A stretch of 6,781 bases of DNA from Bacteroidales bacterium (lineage in GTDB: Bacteria; Bacteroidota; Bacteroidia; Bacteroidales; UBA932). The number at the start of each line of letters is the position of its first letter. Position 1 is the stretch's first letter. The notes below the pieces were generated by a model. The model had not been told where the DNA came from. It made no database searches and saw only the letters and a program-made list of their open reading frames with translations. The stretch spans positions 1-6,781 of the forward strand of contig JAEDLO010000085.1 of assembly GCA_016295245.1 (NCBI GenBank), given 5' to 3'. Shown one piece after another: positions 6,695 through 6,781 of the stretch. Position numbers and translations under genes: made by a program.

Positions 6695-6781
6695 ATGAAA
6701 TCAACTGCAACCAAATTCATTGTCGTTTCAGTGGTTTGTCTGCTTGTCGGGTATGTCATCGGCGGCTTTATAGGCATTCCG
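6695..6781 (+). CDS. Start of a membrane-anchored protein, truncated by window edge
   Basis: Beginning at the ATG at 6695, 29 open codons run off the right edge. The peptide has a short basic start (MKSTATK) and then an uninterrupted hydrophobic, glycine-containing segment (FIVVSVVCLLVGYVIGGFIG, residues 8-27). This looks like an N-terminal membrane anchor or uncleaved signal. It follows the PrsW-like gene by 13 bp on the same strand and is probably in the same operon. The family cannot be recognised from this fragment. Confidence 0.6.
   Translation, partial: MKSTATKFIVVSVVCLLVGYVIGGFIGIP

Overview
The window looks like chromosome from a member of Bacteroidota, probably Bacteroidales, with moderately high GC by eye. 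The best evidence is two promoters of the Bacteroidota type (TTG-like -33 box, about 20 bp, TAnnTTTG -7 box) in front of the two methionine genes, with only weak Shine-Dalgarno sequences. The proteins also fit: a Bacteroidota-like MetF, an O-acetylhomoserine sulfhydrylase and an Lrp/AsnC regulator. The genus cannot be determined from the sequence alone.

Layout: (1) Positions 1-2050, minus strand, hold a methionine block. metY (O-acetylhomoserine sulfhydrylase, complete) is followed after 50 bp by metF (5,10-methylenetetrahydrofolate reductase), whose C-terminal end is cut off by the left edge. Each gene has its own recognisable promoter. (2) Positions 2051-2209 are a divergent, AT-rich control region with the metY promoter and two inverted repeats. 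(3) Positions 2210-6781, plus strand, form a tightly packed run: an Lrp/AsnC-family regulator, a 999-residue exported protein, a PrsW-family intramembrane protease, and the first 29 codons of a membrane-anchored protein. The first two overlap by ATGA and the second and third are 3 bp apart, so the run is probably one operon.

How the genes may work together: MetY makes homocysteine from O-acetylhomoserine and sulfide. MetF makes the 5-methyl-THF that a methionine synthase (not in the window) uses to methylate it. The divergent Lrp-type regulator is a natural candidate to control this block and itself, and the inverted repeats over the metY promoter are candidate operators. No riboswitch leader is needed or visible, because the predicted metY leader is only about 20-25 nt.

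The least ordinary part is the plus-strand run. The 999-residue protein appears to join a zinc metallopeptidase domain (HEYTH plus a downstream WYHEG motif), a beta-propeller and a C-terminal outer-membrane beta-barrel in one chain. It sits directly before an intramembrane protease with an extended C-terminal tail. This could be an envelope proteolysis module spanning both membranes, but that function is inference; the sequence shows only the domains and the gene arrangement.
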